A stretch of 64,000 bases of DNA from Affinibrenneria salicis. Its GTDB lineage: Bacteria; Pseudomonadota; Gammaproteobacteria; Enterobacterales; Enterobacteriaceae. Both the position numbers and the translations under genes were made by a program. A model generated the notes under the pieces. The model did not search any database. It had not been told where the DNA came from and worked only from the letters and a program-made list of their open reading frames with translations. Numbering within the stretch: the first letter of the stretch is position 1; the number at the start of each line of letters is the position of its first letter. Location: positions 186,001-250,000 of the forward strand of contig NZ_VYKJ01000006.1 of the NCBI RefSeq assembly GCF_008710095.1. The letters are read 5' to 3'. Of this stretch, positions 1-8,655 are shown piece after piece.

Positions 1-97
1 TTAATGCCGACTGAGTAATAAACAGGCGGGCGGCCGCTTCGTGGTAAGACCCCGCCTCCGCCAGCATAATAAACGCCTTAATAAGCCCCGTATCCAT
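1..97 (-). CDS. LysR-family transcriptional regulator, N-terminal part only
   Basis: The reverse strand reads from an ATG at 97 into the window edge and gives 32 residues beginning MDTGLIKAFIMLAEAGSYHE and ending in ITQSAL. This is the winged helix-turn-helix start typical of LysR regulators (hydrophobic helix, then a serine/alanine-rich recognition helix). A good ribosome site (AGGAGA) lies 6 bases upstream. The rest of the gene is outside the window, so its ligand and targets are unknown. It is divergent from the HAD hydrolase at 585, with a 487-base gap that could hold its operator. Confidence 0.75.
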   Translation of the reverse strand, partial: MDTGLIKAFIMLAEAGSYHEAAARLFITQSAL

Positions 98-584
98 TCC
101 ATCTCCTCATCGAACGATGAAACATATTCATTATACCTGATTGATATTATTGACTATATCTGGTTTCCCCCACATTGCGCTGACGTCAACTGCCCCCATT
201 TTCGCCGCGCGCGGGCGGATATCTGTCAGACATAGCGAGTATCCATGAGGTGCACGGTGGAAAACTATATTTTTCTGATTAAGCACGAAACGATAGTCCC
301 AATAGCGTTAACCGAACAGGAGTGCGGGACGCTGATTATCCGCCTGATAGAACAGGCGTTTTATCTCTCGCCCGTCTCCGTCAGAGCGGTGAGCTCTCAT
401 CTGGCGCTGAATAAATTTCAGGACGTGTTCAGGCGCATGGGCCGCCTGCGCTGCAATGACATTAAGCGGGGCCGGCAGTGCTGAACGACGATCCAGTGAG
501 GACATGCCCGTTATTTCTGCGGCGGCAGAGGGATTAAGCCCGTTTCCCCGACGCCCGGTTGTTTGTGAGGACAGGAGCTGCCCT
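98..584. other. Intergenic region between LysR start and HAD hydrolase
   Basis: No convincing gene is present. The part next to the LysR start (about 110-180) is AT-rich and likely holds its promoter. At 341-364 there is a terminator-like hairpin on the plus strand (CGCCTG, loop ATAGAA, CAGGCG, then TTTTAT). A 79-codon open frame at 245-484 crosses that hairpin, has no recognisable family and no good ribosome site. Confidence 0.5.
341..364 (+). terminator. Candidate intrinsic terminator in the leader before the HAD gene
   Basis: A perfect 6-bp stem CGCCTG/CAGGCG with a 6-base loop is followed by TTTTAT. No gene ends just upstream on this strand, so if functional it would end a leader transcript or antisense RNA from the LysR promoter region. 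Short stem, so modest confidence. Confidence 0.35.
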
Positions 585-1271
585 ATGCAAAAGATTACTA
601 CTGTACTGTTTGATTTAGATGGCGTCATCGTCGATTCCCGGGCGGTGATCGCCGCGGCCTGGCGTCAGGTGGCGGCGCAGCATGCTATCGCCATCAGCGA
701 TGAGCAACTGGAGAAATATATTATCGGCGCCGCCGTGCAATACACGCTGGAGCGGATTTTTCATGCTTTCGATGCCGACGCCAGGCGGAGCATTGCTCAG
801 CAACAGGAACAACTGGAGGTGGCGGCGGACTATGCCCTGCTGTCGGGGTTACTGCCTTTTTATCGCGCGCTGTATGACAGAAACGTGCGCATGGGCATGG
901 TAACCGGCAGTTCGGGCAATAAGGTGCGCAGTATTTTACGTCAGCATCCGCTGGCCGGTTTTTTCTGCGTGGTGACCGGCGACGATGTGGCGCAAGGCAA
1001 ACCGCACCCGGAGTCTTACCGCAAGGCGATGGAATTCTGGCGCGCGGAACCGCAGGAAACGCTGATCTTTGAGGATTCGGACCACGGCATTATGGCTGCG
1101 CGCCGGGCACAGGCGCACTGCATCGCGGTAGGCAACTTCCTCTCGCCGGCCCGCTTCGCGATCGGGGATTTTAACGACGTATTTATCGCCGACGATGGGC
1201 GCATCATGCTCAATTCTTACGATCTGGATGAAGATGGGATGGTGGATACCGGACTGTACCTGCCGGCGTAA
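585..1271 (+). CDS. HAD-superfamily hydrolase, beta-phosphoglucomutase-like
   Basis: 228 residues starting at the ATG at 585, chosen because AGGAG lies 8 bases upstream and the protein then begins MQKITTVLFDLDGVIVDS, the HAD motif I with the nucleophile and acid/base aspartates near residues 10 and 12. Motif II is TGSS, motif III the lysine in GKPHPESY, and motif IV EDSDHGI. A helical cap domain sits between motifs I and II, as in subfamily IA sugar-phosphate phosphatases and beta-phosphoglucomutases. The C-terminal tail (ADDGRIMLNSYDLDEDG) is unusual and acidic. The substrate cannot be assigned. It stands alone, convergent with the NCS1 permease 32 bases downstream. Confidence 0.85.
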   Translation: MQKITTVLFDLDGVIVDSRAVIAAAWRQVAAQHAIAISDEQLEKYIIGAAVQYTLERIFHAFDADARRSIAQQQEQLEVAADYALLSGLLPFYRALYDRNVRMGMVTGSSGNKVRSILRQHPLAGFFCVVTGDDVAQGKPHPESYRKAMEFWRAEPQETLIFEDSDHGIMAARRAQAHCIAVGNFLSPARFAIGDFNDVFIADDGRIMLNSYDLDEDGMVDTGLYLPA

Positions 1272-1303
1272 AGGCGCACCCGCCGGACAGCGGGTGCGAC
1301 AGG

Positions 1304-2644
1304 TTAGGGTTTTTCCGTAGTCATCAACGTTTTCTGCGCCGCCATACGCGCCTGGCGGGCGAGCAGATGATAGATCAGAAAGGCGAGCACGAAGGTGGCC
1401 GGCGCCGACAGGGTCGACCACTGGCTGCCGCTGTGCATCAGAATAATACCGACGATGACGCTGCCAAACCAGGCGATCAGGCCGCTGGGGTTGAAGGTGA
1501 CTTGCCTGGCGGGCGGCGTCTGACGGCCGGACAGCAGAATACTGCTGAGCGCGATGCCGACCCAGGCGACCACGAACACGCCCTGGTAGGCCAACGCCTG
1601 CAGGATGTAGGCGAATACGTCCGCCAGCATCAGCAGGTAAACCACGACGCCGACGATGCAGGCCCACAGGATGCGGCGGAAACGCAGGCGGAACAGACTA
1701 TCGAAAAACACCTGCATGTTAAGGGTGGCCAGATAATAGTTGGCGGTATTGATGCGCGTCTGGGTGACCCAGACGAAGACCAATCCCCACAGGCCGAGCA
1801 GATTAAGGATCGACAGCACCACCGCGGTTTCGCTCAGCGTCCCTTCGTGCGGAAAGCTGCTGGCGAGATAAATGCCGGCCACGCCATTGAGCAGAAAAGT
1901 GATCAGGTAAAAGGGCATGCCGAAATTGAAGCGGGCATGATAGCGACTGTCCTTCGGCTTGCCGAAACGGGCGTAGTCGAAGGTATACATCATCAGTATC
2001 CACACGCCCATATACGAGGTGAAACAGTTCCACCAGCCGTAGCGCGGCGGGTCGGCCGGCCCGAGCGACAGCCACTGCGGCTGATAGCCGTAATGGAGGA
2101 TCGCCACCGCGACGGTGATAAACAGACCGATCAGATAGAACGGCAGCAGGACGCCGTTAAATTTGTCCAGCCAGTGCTGCACGCTGCCGAAAATCAGCGG
2201 CACGCTGTACAGCACCACCAGTGCGGCGGCCAGCGGATAGGCCAACTGCGGATACAGGTGGTTGAGCGCGAAGGCGATGACCGCGCCTTCGAATACGGCG
2301 TAGTAGATGGCGGTGGAAAAAAAGATCAGCGTGGCGAGGGCGGAGCCGATTCGACCGAACAGAGAGTGGGAGAACTGCGCTACCGACAGGCCGGTACGGA
2401 TGGCGAAGCGCGAGATAATCGCGTTGATAATGCCATAACTGATGACCGATAACACCATACCGATAATGGCATTCCAGGCGCCGTAGGCGAGCGCCAGCGA
2501 GGCGCCCACCACGATGTAGAACAGCGCGCTGCATACCGCCCACCAGGCCATGGTGAGCGAGAGTTTCCCCATCCGTTCCGCGTCAGGCGTGTGTTGGTCG
2601 GCGAGCGCGTCGTCGTCGCGCGACGACTGAGATTGCTGGTGCAT
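1304..2644 (-). CDS. NCS1-family permease (purine/cytosine/allantoin type)
   Basis: 446 residues with about twelve hydrophobic segments after a hydrophilic N-terminus of some 25 residues. The first helices (MAWWAVCSALFYIVVGASLA...) and the overall pattern match CodB-like NCS1 symporters, inner-membrane proteins that import nucleobases, hydantoins and related heterocycles with H+ or Na+. The ATG at 2644 follows a GGGGG stretch. It is co-directional with the pxp genes and lies 191 bases downstream of pxpC, so it is likely the last gene of that operon and the importer of its cyclic-amide substrate; that role is inferred from position only. Confidence 0.8.
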   Translation of the reverse strand: MHQQSQSSRDDDALADQHTPDAERMGKLSLTMAWWAVCSALFYIVVGASLALAYGAWNAIIGMVLSVISYGIINAIISRFAIRTGLSVAQFSHSLFGRIGSALATLIFFSTAIYYAVFEGAVIAFALNHLYPQLAYPLAAALVVLYSVPLIFGSVQHWLDKFNGVLLPFYLIGLFITVAVAILHYGYQPQWLSLGPADPPRYGWWNCFTSYMGVWILMMYTFDYARFGKPKDSRYHARFNFGMPFYLITFLLNGVAGIYLASSFPHEGTLSETAVVLSILNLLGLWGLVFVWVTQTRINTANYYLATLNMQVFFDSLFRLRFRRILWACIVGVVVYLLMLADVFAYILQALAYQGVFVVAWVGIALSSILLSGRQTPPARQVTFNPSGLIAWFGSVIVGIILMHSGSQWSTLSAPATFVLAFLIYHLLARQARMAAQKTLMTTEKP

Positions 2645-2667
2645 AATAGACCCCCGTCAATGATTTG

Positions 2668-2709
2668 TTATACCCGTCATACCTCAGGTTGCGGATGCGT
2701 TGGCCGCGC
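2668..2709. repeat. TATACCCGTCATAC-type dispersed repeat, copy A (partial)
   Basis: This stretch, in the gap between the NCS1 permease and pxpC, aligns closely with 26703-26743 (start TATACCCGTCATAC, then GGTTGC-GATGCG-TGGC-GCGC). Only the left end of the element is clear here. Similar elements occur in intergenic regions of Serratia, Yersinia and Pectobacterium-like genomes; this is recalled, not searched. Confidence 0.6.
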
Positions 2710-2835
2710 GGGAGCCGGCAGGCCGTTCTTCACCGTCCTGAAGTCGACCGGCTGTAGGCCGGCGTGTGATGGATTTCGCGGCCGGCTTGCGAATACGGCG
2801 CTCATCGCCGGCCGAAAATCCGCGGACCGCATGCC

Positions 2836-3819
2836 TCAGACAGCGGAGAGCCGCTGGCTGAGTTGCTCCAGTTTCTGACGCTGCGCCTGGCGGGCGCCCA
2901 GCGCCTGCTCCAGCGTGACGGGCACGAAACGCACGCGGTGATGAGGCTGAAGCTGGGCGATAATGTCCAGATCCGTGCTGATCACCGTACCCAGCGTCAT
3001 ATAGCCGCCGCCGGAAACGGCGTCCCGCAGCAGCACGATCGGTTCCAGTCCGCCCGGCACCTGGACCGAGCCGATGGGGTAGCAGGCATCGACGATGTTG
3101 GAGGGATCGGACCCCGCGCCGAACGGCGGGGTGCGCGGGTGGAAGGCCAGCGGCGCGCCGCCTTTGAGCCGATAGCCGATACGATCGGCCTCGGTGCTGA
3201 CGTTCCACGTGTCGTCGAAGAAGCGGCTGACGGCGTCGTCCGTCAGGCGGTGAATATATAAGCCGGTGACCATGCGCAGCGTCACTTCGCGGGCCAGCGC
3301 GGGCACAAATTCGTCGGGCGCGCTCAGCCCCTCACGCGGGTCGGCGCGGGCGGCGTCGCCCAGGCGGATGACATCGCCCGCCTTCAGCGTGCGCCCCTGA
3401 AAACCGCCCAGCGCGCCGAGCGTATAGGTTGAACGGCTGCCGAGCACCTCGGGCACCTGAATGCCGCCGGCGACGGCCAGATAGCCGCGGCAGCCCGCGC
3501 TGGCCGGTCCGAAGCTCAGAACCTGCCCGTTCCGCACGCGAAATACGCTGTTCAGCGGCATGGGCTGGCCATCCAGCCGCGGGATCATCCTGGCGCCGCA
3601 CAGCGCCACCAGCGCGTCGGCCTCGAATTGCAGTTCGGGGCCCATCAGGGTTAGCTCCAGCACCGCCGCATCGGGCGGGTTGCCCACCAGCAGGTTCGCC
3701 ATGCGCAGGGAGTACTGATCCAGTCCGCCGGAAGGCGGGATGCCCAGATGGTAATAACCTTCCCGACCGCCGTCCTGCACCGAGGTCGCCAGTCCGGGCT
3801 TAATCACGTTAATCCGCAT
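2836..3819 (-). CDS. pxpC: 5-oxoprolinase / biotin-dependent carboxyltransferase subunit (KipA / AHS2 family)
   Basis: 327 residues of the AHS2 (KipA, PxpC) family: start MRINVIKPGLATSVQDGGREG with the conserved SVQD-GR motif, then GIPPSGGLDQYS and GPASAGCRGYLAVAGGI. In E. coli PxpABC hydrolyses 5-oxoproline to glutamate with ATP; the same fold is half of the carboxyltransferase domain of urea carboxylase. It overlaps pxpB by 11 bases and is translationally coupled with it. The presence of biotin carboxylase and BCCP genes in the same operon makes a carboxyltransferase role a serious alternative to plain oxoprolinase. Confidence 0.85.
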   Translation of the reverse strand: MRINVIKPGLATSVQDGGREGYYHLGIPPSGGLDQYSLRMANLLVGNPPDAAVLELTLMGPELQFEADALVALCGARMIPRLDGQPMPLNSVFRVRNGQVLSFGPASAGCRGYLAVAGGIQVPEVLGSRSTYTLGALGGFQGRTLKAGDVIRLGDAARADPREGLSAPDEFVPALAREVTLRMVTGLYIHRLTDDAVSRFFDDTWNVSTEADRIGYRLKGGAPLAFHPRTPPFGAGSDPSNIVDACYPIGSVQVPGGLEPIVLLRDAVSGGGYMTLGTVISTDLDIIAQLQPHHRVRFVPVTLEQALGARQAQRQKLEQLSQRLSAV

Positions 3820-4690
3820 ACAGCACCTCCTGAAGATAATGTTTGTACCCCTCTGGATCGGCGGTAAATTTATCCAGTTCGAAGGTGATCGGCCGGATGC
3901 GCAGCGCGAAGGCGCCGCTGTCCACTTCCTGCAGCGCCTGATCGTAGGCGTCGCGATCGATGGGGCGGAACTGGACGATGTCGCCGGCGCGGAAAAAGAC
4001 CATCGATTCCCGCAGGTAAGGCAGGCGCTGGTTCGGATCGTAAATCGGCGCCGGCGTGACGCCGAACAGCTGGTAACCGCCGGCCCCGCGCACCGAGTAG
4101 ATACAGCCGAAGCAGCCGCCGTGGCCCAGCGACAGGCGCGGCGTATCGGTGCGCGGCCGCAGATATTTCGGCACCTGCAGCTGTTTTTCCCGCTCGGTCA
4201 TCTGGTACATAAACGGCAGACCGGCGACGAAACCGACCATCGAAACGAACCACGGCGTGCCGCTGTGCGCATCGATAAAGGCCTCGCTATCCTGAAAGCC
4301 GTTGATGCGGGCGGCGTATTCGAGATCGGTGGCGGAGGGATCCTGATGACGATCGCGAAAGCGCATCAGCGTTTCGTGCGTCCATGGATCGTTGTACAGC
4401 ACCGGGATCTCGATGATGCGCGTCGCCAGGATCTGATCCGCCGACGCGTGCCGCTCCGCGAGCTGTACCTGTTCGAGCAGCGTCTGCGGCGCGAGCAGAT
4501 CCGGATTAAAGCGGATCTGAAAGGAGGCGTTGGCCAGACAAATATCCAGTACGCCGGGCAGCGCCAGCTGTTCCACCGCCCGGGTGAGCGTCAGCGCGCG
4601 GAAAAAGGCTTCCAGCGACATGGACTCATCGATTTCGGCGAACAGATGTTCGTCGCCGCCGAAGCTATAGCGAATCGCACTCTTTTCCAC
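3809..4690 (-). CDS. pxpB: 5-oxoprolinase / carboxyltransferase subunit (KipI / AHS1 family)
   Basis: 293 residues, AHS1 (KipI, PxpB) family. Recognisable are the YSFGGDEHLFAEID start, and the core GFVAGLPFMYQM followed by PR-DTPRLSLGHGGCFGC and GAGGYQLFGVTPAPIYDP, which matches the usual PR-TPR-VPAGSVGIAG-TGIYP-PGGW region. At 293 residues it is longer than E. coli PxpB (about 220) and closer to the KipI proteins linked with accBC. It starts one base after the biotin carboxylase gene ends and overlaps pxpC. It would form the heteromeric KipI-KipA complex. Confidence 0.85.
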   Translation of the reverse strand: MEKSAIRYSFGGDEHLFAEIDESMSLEAFFRALTLTRAVEQLALPGVLDICLANASFQIRFNPDLLAPQTLLEQVQLAERHASADQILATRIIEIPVLYNDPWTHETLMRFRDRHQDPSATDLEYAARINGFQDSEAFIDAHSGTPWFVSMVGFVAGLPFMYQMTEREKQLQVPKYLRPRTDTPRLSLGHGGCFGCIYSVRGAGGYQLFGVTPAPIYDPNQRLPYLRESMVFFRAGDIVQFRPIDRDAYDQALQEVDSGAFALRIRPITFELDKFTADPEGYKHYLQEVLYAD

Positions 4691-4691
4691 G

Positions 4692-6077
4692 TTATACCTC
4701 CGGTAGCGCCGCCTGACTGGCGGTATGGCGCTCGGCCAGCCACTGTTCCAGCGCCGTGGTGTCGAAACGTCCGGCCAGCAGACGCGGGTCGTTGAGCAGC
4801 CACTGGTGCAGCGGCTGCGTGGTCTTGACGCCGCTCAGCCGCAGCTGCGTCAGCGCCTGGCTGGCGCGCGCCAGCGTCTGCTCGCGCCGCTCGCCGTGTA
4901 CGATCAGTTTGGCCAGCAGCGAGTCGTAATAAGGGGGAATCGGGTAGCCGCTGAATACGTGGCTGTCGACGCGGATCCCGTCGCCGCTCGGCCAGATCAC
5001 GTTGTCCAGCGTTCCCGGACAGGGAAAGAAGCCGCGATCCGGGTCTTCGGCGTTGATGCGCATTTCACAGGCGCAGCCGTGGATGGCGATGTCCTGCTGG
5101 CGCAGCGTCAATTTTTCGCCGCCGGCAATGCGCAGCATCCACTGCACCAGATCGACGCCGGTAATCATCTCCGTCACCGGGTGTTCCACCTGGATACGGG
5201 TATTCATCTCGATAAAGTAGAACTGCCCGCTGTTTTCATCGAACAGATACTCAAGCGTGCCGGCCCCGCGGTAGCGCAAATGCTGCGCCAGACGCAGCGC
5301 GCTGTCGCACAGCGCCTGACGCTGGGCTGCGGACAGGGCCGGCGAGGGCGCCTCTTCGAAGATTTTTTGTCGCCGTCGCTGCAGCGAACATTCTCGCTCA
5401 AACAGGTGGATCGCCCGCTCGCCGTCGCCGAGGATTTGCACCTCAATGTGGCGCGCGCGCGGAATGAAGCGTTCCAGATAGATGGCGCTGGAGCCGAAGG
5501 CCGCCTTTGATTCGCTTTGCGCGATGGGAAACTCCCGCGCCAGCTGCTCATCGCTGGCGGCGGCGCGAATGCCGCGTCCGCCGCCGCCCGCCGCGGCCTT
5601 GATCAGCAGTGGATAACCAATTTCGGCGGCGCTGCGCAGGGCCGCATCCAATGTTTCCAGCACTTTCGAACCGGGCACTACCGGCACGCCGGCTTCCTGC
5701 GCGGTGCGGCGCGCGGCGGCCTTATCGCCCATGATGCGGATCGTTTCGGCCTGCGGGCCGACATAAATCAGACCGGCGTTTTCCGCCAGTTGGGTGAAGT
5801 GGGCGTTTTCCGACAGAAAACCATAACCGGGGTGCAGCGCGTTGGCGCCGCTTCGCAGGGCGGCCTGCAGCAGCGCCTGAGGATTGAGGTAGCTCTGGTC
5901 GGCCCGCGCCGGGCCGATAATTTGCACTTCGTCGGCCATGCGTGCGGGCAGGGAGTCGGCGTCGGCCTCGCTGCACGCCGCTACGGTCGGAATACCCAGC
6001 GCCTGCGCCGCGCGGATAATGCGCACGGCGATTTCTCCCCGGTTGGCGATCAGCAATTTTTTTATCGCGCTGTTCAT
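4692..6077 (-). CDS. Biotin carboxylase (AccC-like)
   Basis: 461 residues with the whole biotin carboxylase architecture: N-terminal KKLLIANRGEIAVRIIRAAQ, ATP-grasp glycine loop (KAAAGGGGRGIRAA, around residue 160), and the catalytic MNTRIQVEHPVTEMITGVDLV. It carboxylates biotin on a carrier using ATP and bicarbonate. This is a second, operon-borne copy and not the accBC pair of fatty acid synthesis, because it sits between the BCCP-like gene and pxpB in one minus-strand unit. The expected acceptor is the KipI-KipA pair. Start at the ATG at 6077; 24 bases separate it from the BCCP gene. Confidence 0.9.
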   Translation of the reverse strand: MNSAIKKLLIANRGEIAVRIIRAAQALGIPTVAACSEADADSLPARMADEVQIIGPARADQSYLNPQALLQAALRSGANALHPGYGFLSENAHFTQLAENAGLIYVGPQAETIRIMGDKAAARRTAQEAGVPVVPGSKVLETLDAALRSAAEIGYPLLIKAAAGGGGRGIRAAASDEQLAREFPIAQSESKAAFGSSAIYLERFIPRARHIEVQILGDGERAIHLFERECSLQRRRQKIFEEAPSPALSAAQRQALCDSALRLAQHLRYRGAGTLEYLFDENSGQFYFIEMNTRIQVEHPVTEMITGVDLVQWMLRIAGGEKLTLRQQDIAIHGCACEMRINAEDPDRGFFPCPGTLDNVIWPSGDGIRVDSHVFSGYPIPPYYDSLLAKLIVHGERREQTLARASQALTQLRLSGVKTTQPLHQWLLNDPRLLAGRFDTTALEQWLAERHTASQAALPEV

Positions 6078-6101
6078 CGTTATTTAATCTTCCTTTTCTT
6101 A

Positions 6102-6350
6102 TCAGGAATCAGTTTTTATTATGGCTATTATCTGCCCGGGTTCGATGGCCTCACCATTATTGATGGCGAACGCCTGTAGTTGGCCTGTCTGCTCAGCATA
6201 AATTTCAGTAAATTGCTTCATTACCTCAATCAGCCCAATCACGGTAGTGCTCTCTACCGTGTCTCCCGGATTAATAAACGGCGGCGATTCTGGCGCCGGC
6301 TGCCGGTAAAAAATGCCAGGTAATGGCGAGATGATTTCATGAGTGCTCAT
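6102..6350 (-). CDS. Biotin carboxyl carrier protein, small (AccB-like)
   Basis: 82 residues forming a single biotinyl/lipoyl domain. The biotinylation motif is EVMKQF, with the target lysine near residue 45, flanked by the typical turns ([11 protein letters not shown] at the start and [14 protein letters not shown] at the end). It lacks the long N-terminal region of the AccB of acetyl-CoA carboxylase. Its ATG overlaps the pxpA stop codon (ATGA), and the biotin carboxylase gene follows, so carrier and carboxylase are co-produced. Confidence 0.88.
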   Translation of the reverse strand: MSTHEIISPLPGIFYRQPAPESPPFINPGDTVESTTVIGLIEVMKQFTEIYAEQTGQLQAFAINNGEAIEPGQIIAIIKTDS

Positions 6351-7159
6351 TTCTGTAACTCCTGGGTTTTATTTTCCGGCTGGCCGTGACGGAAAATATG
6401 TTCTGGTGATTTTATTTTTATTCCTGAAGCCGTTAATAAGTCATGCGTTGTTTTAAGCACCTCATAGGCGCCGGGGGTGTCGCTGTGAATACAGATCGAG
6501 TCAAAAGAGATGGGAATATCCTTACCCTCGGTGCTCAGCACCTTGCCCTGCTGACAGGCGCGCAGCACTTTACGCGCGATCTGCGCCGGATCGGGCGGTG
6601 CGACCCGGCGGGTGAAGACGATAGAACCGCTGTTGTTGTAGTCCCTGTCGGCATAAAATTCGCATACTACCGGTTGTTCAAGCTCCAGAGCGATATTCCA
6701 TACTATTGAGCCATGCATGCAGTACAGCAGCAGATCGGGCGCCAGAGCATGCAGCGTGGTGATGAACAGCCGCGCGGCGGCCTCGTCCTGCGCCAGGTGC
6801 ATATATAATGCGCCGTGCGGTTTTATATGGCGCAACGGCACGCCATACAGACTGGCGAATTCCCGCAGGGCACCTATCTGATAAATAACGTCATTAATCA
6901 GCTCCTGCGGTTCAATATGCATATGCCGGCGGCCAAAACCGTGCAGATCGCGAAATCCCGGATGTGCGCCGACGGAGACATGGTGATATTTTGCCAGTTC
7001 GACCATTTGGCGCATAATATTTGGATCGCCAGCGTGAAAGCCAGTTGCTATATTGGCGGAACTGACGAGCGGCATTATTTTTTTATCAATATTGTCGCCA
7101 ACAACCCAGTGGCCAAGATTCTCGCCCATATCGGCATTAATATCGACTTTATTCATCAT
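6347..7159 (-). CDS. pxpA: 5-oxoprolinase subunit A (LamB/YcsF family)
   Basis: 270 residues of the LamB/YcsF family, first gene of the operon. Clear signatures are [44 protein letters not shown] and [13 protein letters not shown], which include conserved acidic and histidine residues of this deacetylase-like TIM-barrel family. In E. coli it works with PxpB and PxpC on 5-oxoproline. ATG codons at 7159 and 7156 are both possible; only a weak AAGAAA lies upstream. The divergent LysR gene 128 bases away is the probable regulator. Confidence 0.88.
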   Translation of the reverse strand: MMNKVDINADMGENLGHWVVGDNIDKKIMPLVSSANIATGFHAGDPNIMRQMVELAKYHHVSVGAHPGFRDLHGFGRRHMHIEPQELINDVIYQIGALREFASLYGVPLRHIKPHGALYMHLAQDEAAARLFITTLHALAPDLLLYCMHGSIVWNIALELEQPVVCEFYADRDYNNSGSIVFTRRVAPPDPAQIARKVLRACQQGKVLSTEGKDIPISFDSICIHSDTPGAYEVLKTTHDLLTASGIKIKSPEHIFRHGQPENKTQELQK

Positions 7160-7237
7160 AAATATTTCTTATTTGTGGCGTGGATGTTTAAAAATAATAT
7201 AGGAATAAAGCATTAATGACGAAAAGAAGTATTTTTT

Positions 7238-7251
7238 GATGGCTTGCCATC
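7238..7251. promoter_or_regulatory. Candidate LysR operator between pxpA and the LysR gene
   Basis: A perfect inverted repeat GATGGC-TT-GCCATC in the 128-base divergent gap, which also fits the T-N11-A core of LysR boxes (T at 7237, A at 7249). It lies 37 bases before the LysR start. Regulation of both directions from here is inferred. Confidence 0.45.
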
Positions 7252-7287
7252 TGAAAAACAGATCGCTCACTGTTCGGGGAAAAACTT

Positions 7288-8205
7288 ATGTTAACACTGC
7301 GTCAGGTTCGCTACTTTGTCGCCACGGCTGAACTGGGCCAGGTCTCCCAGGCGGCGATTCAGCTGAATATTTCGCAATCGGCGGTCACCAGCGCCATCCA
7401 GGAACTGGAGCATATGCTCGGCAAGCCGCTTTTTCTGCGTTCGGTGCACGGTATGACGCTAACCGAAAGCGGCGGTTATTTTCTCAATCACGCCTACTCT
7501 ATTCTGCGCAGCGTGGATGACGCGGTGAACCTGCCGCTGACCGATAACCGTATCCAGGGCTCGCTGCGGGTGGCGGCCAGCTATACGGTCATGGGCTATT
7601 TTCTGCCGTTCCATCTGCAGCGGCTGTCGCTCGGCTTTCCGCGCATCGATATCAATCTATATGAGCGCGAACGCGAGGATATCGAAAAGGGGCTGCTCGA
7701 ACATGCGCTGGATATGGCGCTGGTGCTGACCGGCAACCTGACTCATCCTTCGATCACCGCCGAAACGCTGTTTAATTCGGAGCGACGGCTGTGGCTGCCA
7801 AGCCGGCATCCGCTGTGCGACAAGCCGCAGGTCAGTCTGACGGATGTGGCGAATGAGCCGTTTATTATGCTGACGGTGGATGAGGCCGAGCAGAGCGCCA
7901 TGCGCTACTGGGAAGAGTGCGGACGCCGGCCGCGGGTGATGCTGTGCACCAGTTCGGTGGAGGCGGTGCGCAGCATGGTGGCGAACGGGCTTGGGGTCGC
8001 CATCCTGTCCGATCTGGTTTACCGTCCCTGGTCGCTGGAGGGGCGGCGTATCGAAACCCGTTCGCTGACCGATAATGTGCACCCGATGAGCGTGGGGCTG
8101 GCCTGGCGCCGCGATATCGAATTTACCCCGCCGATGCAGGCGCTGCGCCAGTATTTCCGCAGCGCGTTTCTGACGCCGCAGTTGAATACCTCGCGCGCCC
8201 GCTAG
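7288..8205 (+). CDS. LysR-family regulator of the pxp-acc operon
   Basis: 305 residues with the N-terminal winged helix (MLTLRQVRYFVATAELGQVSQAAIQLNISQSAVTSAIQELE, residues 1-60) and a periplasmic-binding-like effector domain. The ATG follows a GGGG-AAAA spacing typical of the region. It is transcribed divergently from pxpA, the standard layout for a LysR activator controlling its neighbour. The effector is unknown; 5-oxoproline or the imported lactam is a reasonable guess. Confidence 0.85.
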   Translation: MLTLRQVRYFVATAELGQVSQAAIQLNISQSAVTSAIQELEHMLGKPLFLRSVHGMTLTESGGYFLNHAYSILRSVDDAVNLPLTDNRIQGSLRVAASYTVMGYFLPFHLQRLSLGFPRIDINLYEREREDIEKGLLEHALDMALVLTGNLTHPSITAETLFNSERRLWLPSRHPLCDKPQVSLTDVANEPFIMLTVDEAEQSAMRYWEECGRRPRVMLCTSSVEAVRSMVANGLGVAILSDLVYRPWSLEGRRIETRSLTDNVHPMSVGLAWRRDIEFTPPMQALRQYFRSAFLTPQLNTSRAR

Positions 8206-8655
8206 CCGGCGCGGCGCATAAAGCGATGGACGGCGCGAGGGCGGGGAACCGGCCGGCGGCCGAACGGCTTTCGCTTCTCTGTGCGGCGCGCGCCTTTCCC
8301 GTTCATCGTCCGCCCGCGTTTGCACCAAATAGCGGCAGATTATTCCATCATGTGGCACATCCCGCGCCGATGACGGCGAAAATTGAACTTCCATGCAACT
8401 TTTTACGCCTGTCATAAGGCGAATTTTTTGCGAATTTATTGAGCGTCCGCGCTTTTCCCTTATTCCTTAAAGGCGTTTTTCATCCGGACTCATGTCTTTA
8501 TTTTATTTAATTTCAATATGATGTTTCTATTTTTCTTTGGCGGGAACGGTGCGTGATCTGAGCGGGAATGCACAAAAAATTGTCGAAGACGAAAAGTGGC
8601 ATGGGAGATGCAGGTAACCATAAAAGTTACCTAATATGCAACAAGAGGGTGCGGG
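8206..8655. other. Intergenic region, AT-rich, upstream of the XRE-cupin regulator
   Basis: No gene. The first part is GC-rich spacer; from about 8400 to 8640 the sequence becomes AT-rich and probably carries the promoter of the regulator at 8656, with a palindromic element at 8612-8632. Confidence 0.5.
8612..8632. promoter_or_regulatory. Inverted repeat just upstream of the XRE-cupin gene
   Basis: AGGTAAC and GTTACCT form perfect 7-bp arms around a 7-base spacer, ending 23 bases before the start codon. XRE-cupin regulators commonly repress themselves from such sites, so an autoregulatory operator is likely; no second copy was seen before the transport operon. Confidence 0.4.

Noticed and set aside
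245..484. 79-codon plus-strand frame in the first intergenic gap
   Set aside because: No family, weak ribosome site, and crossed by a terminator-like hairpin.
1367..2452. Plus-strand 361-codon open frame across the NCS1 permease
   Set aside because: It is antisense to a clear permease; rich in Q, R, H, G as typical of GC-rich shadow frames and has no domain.
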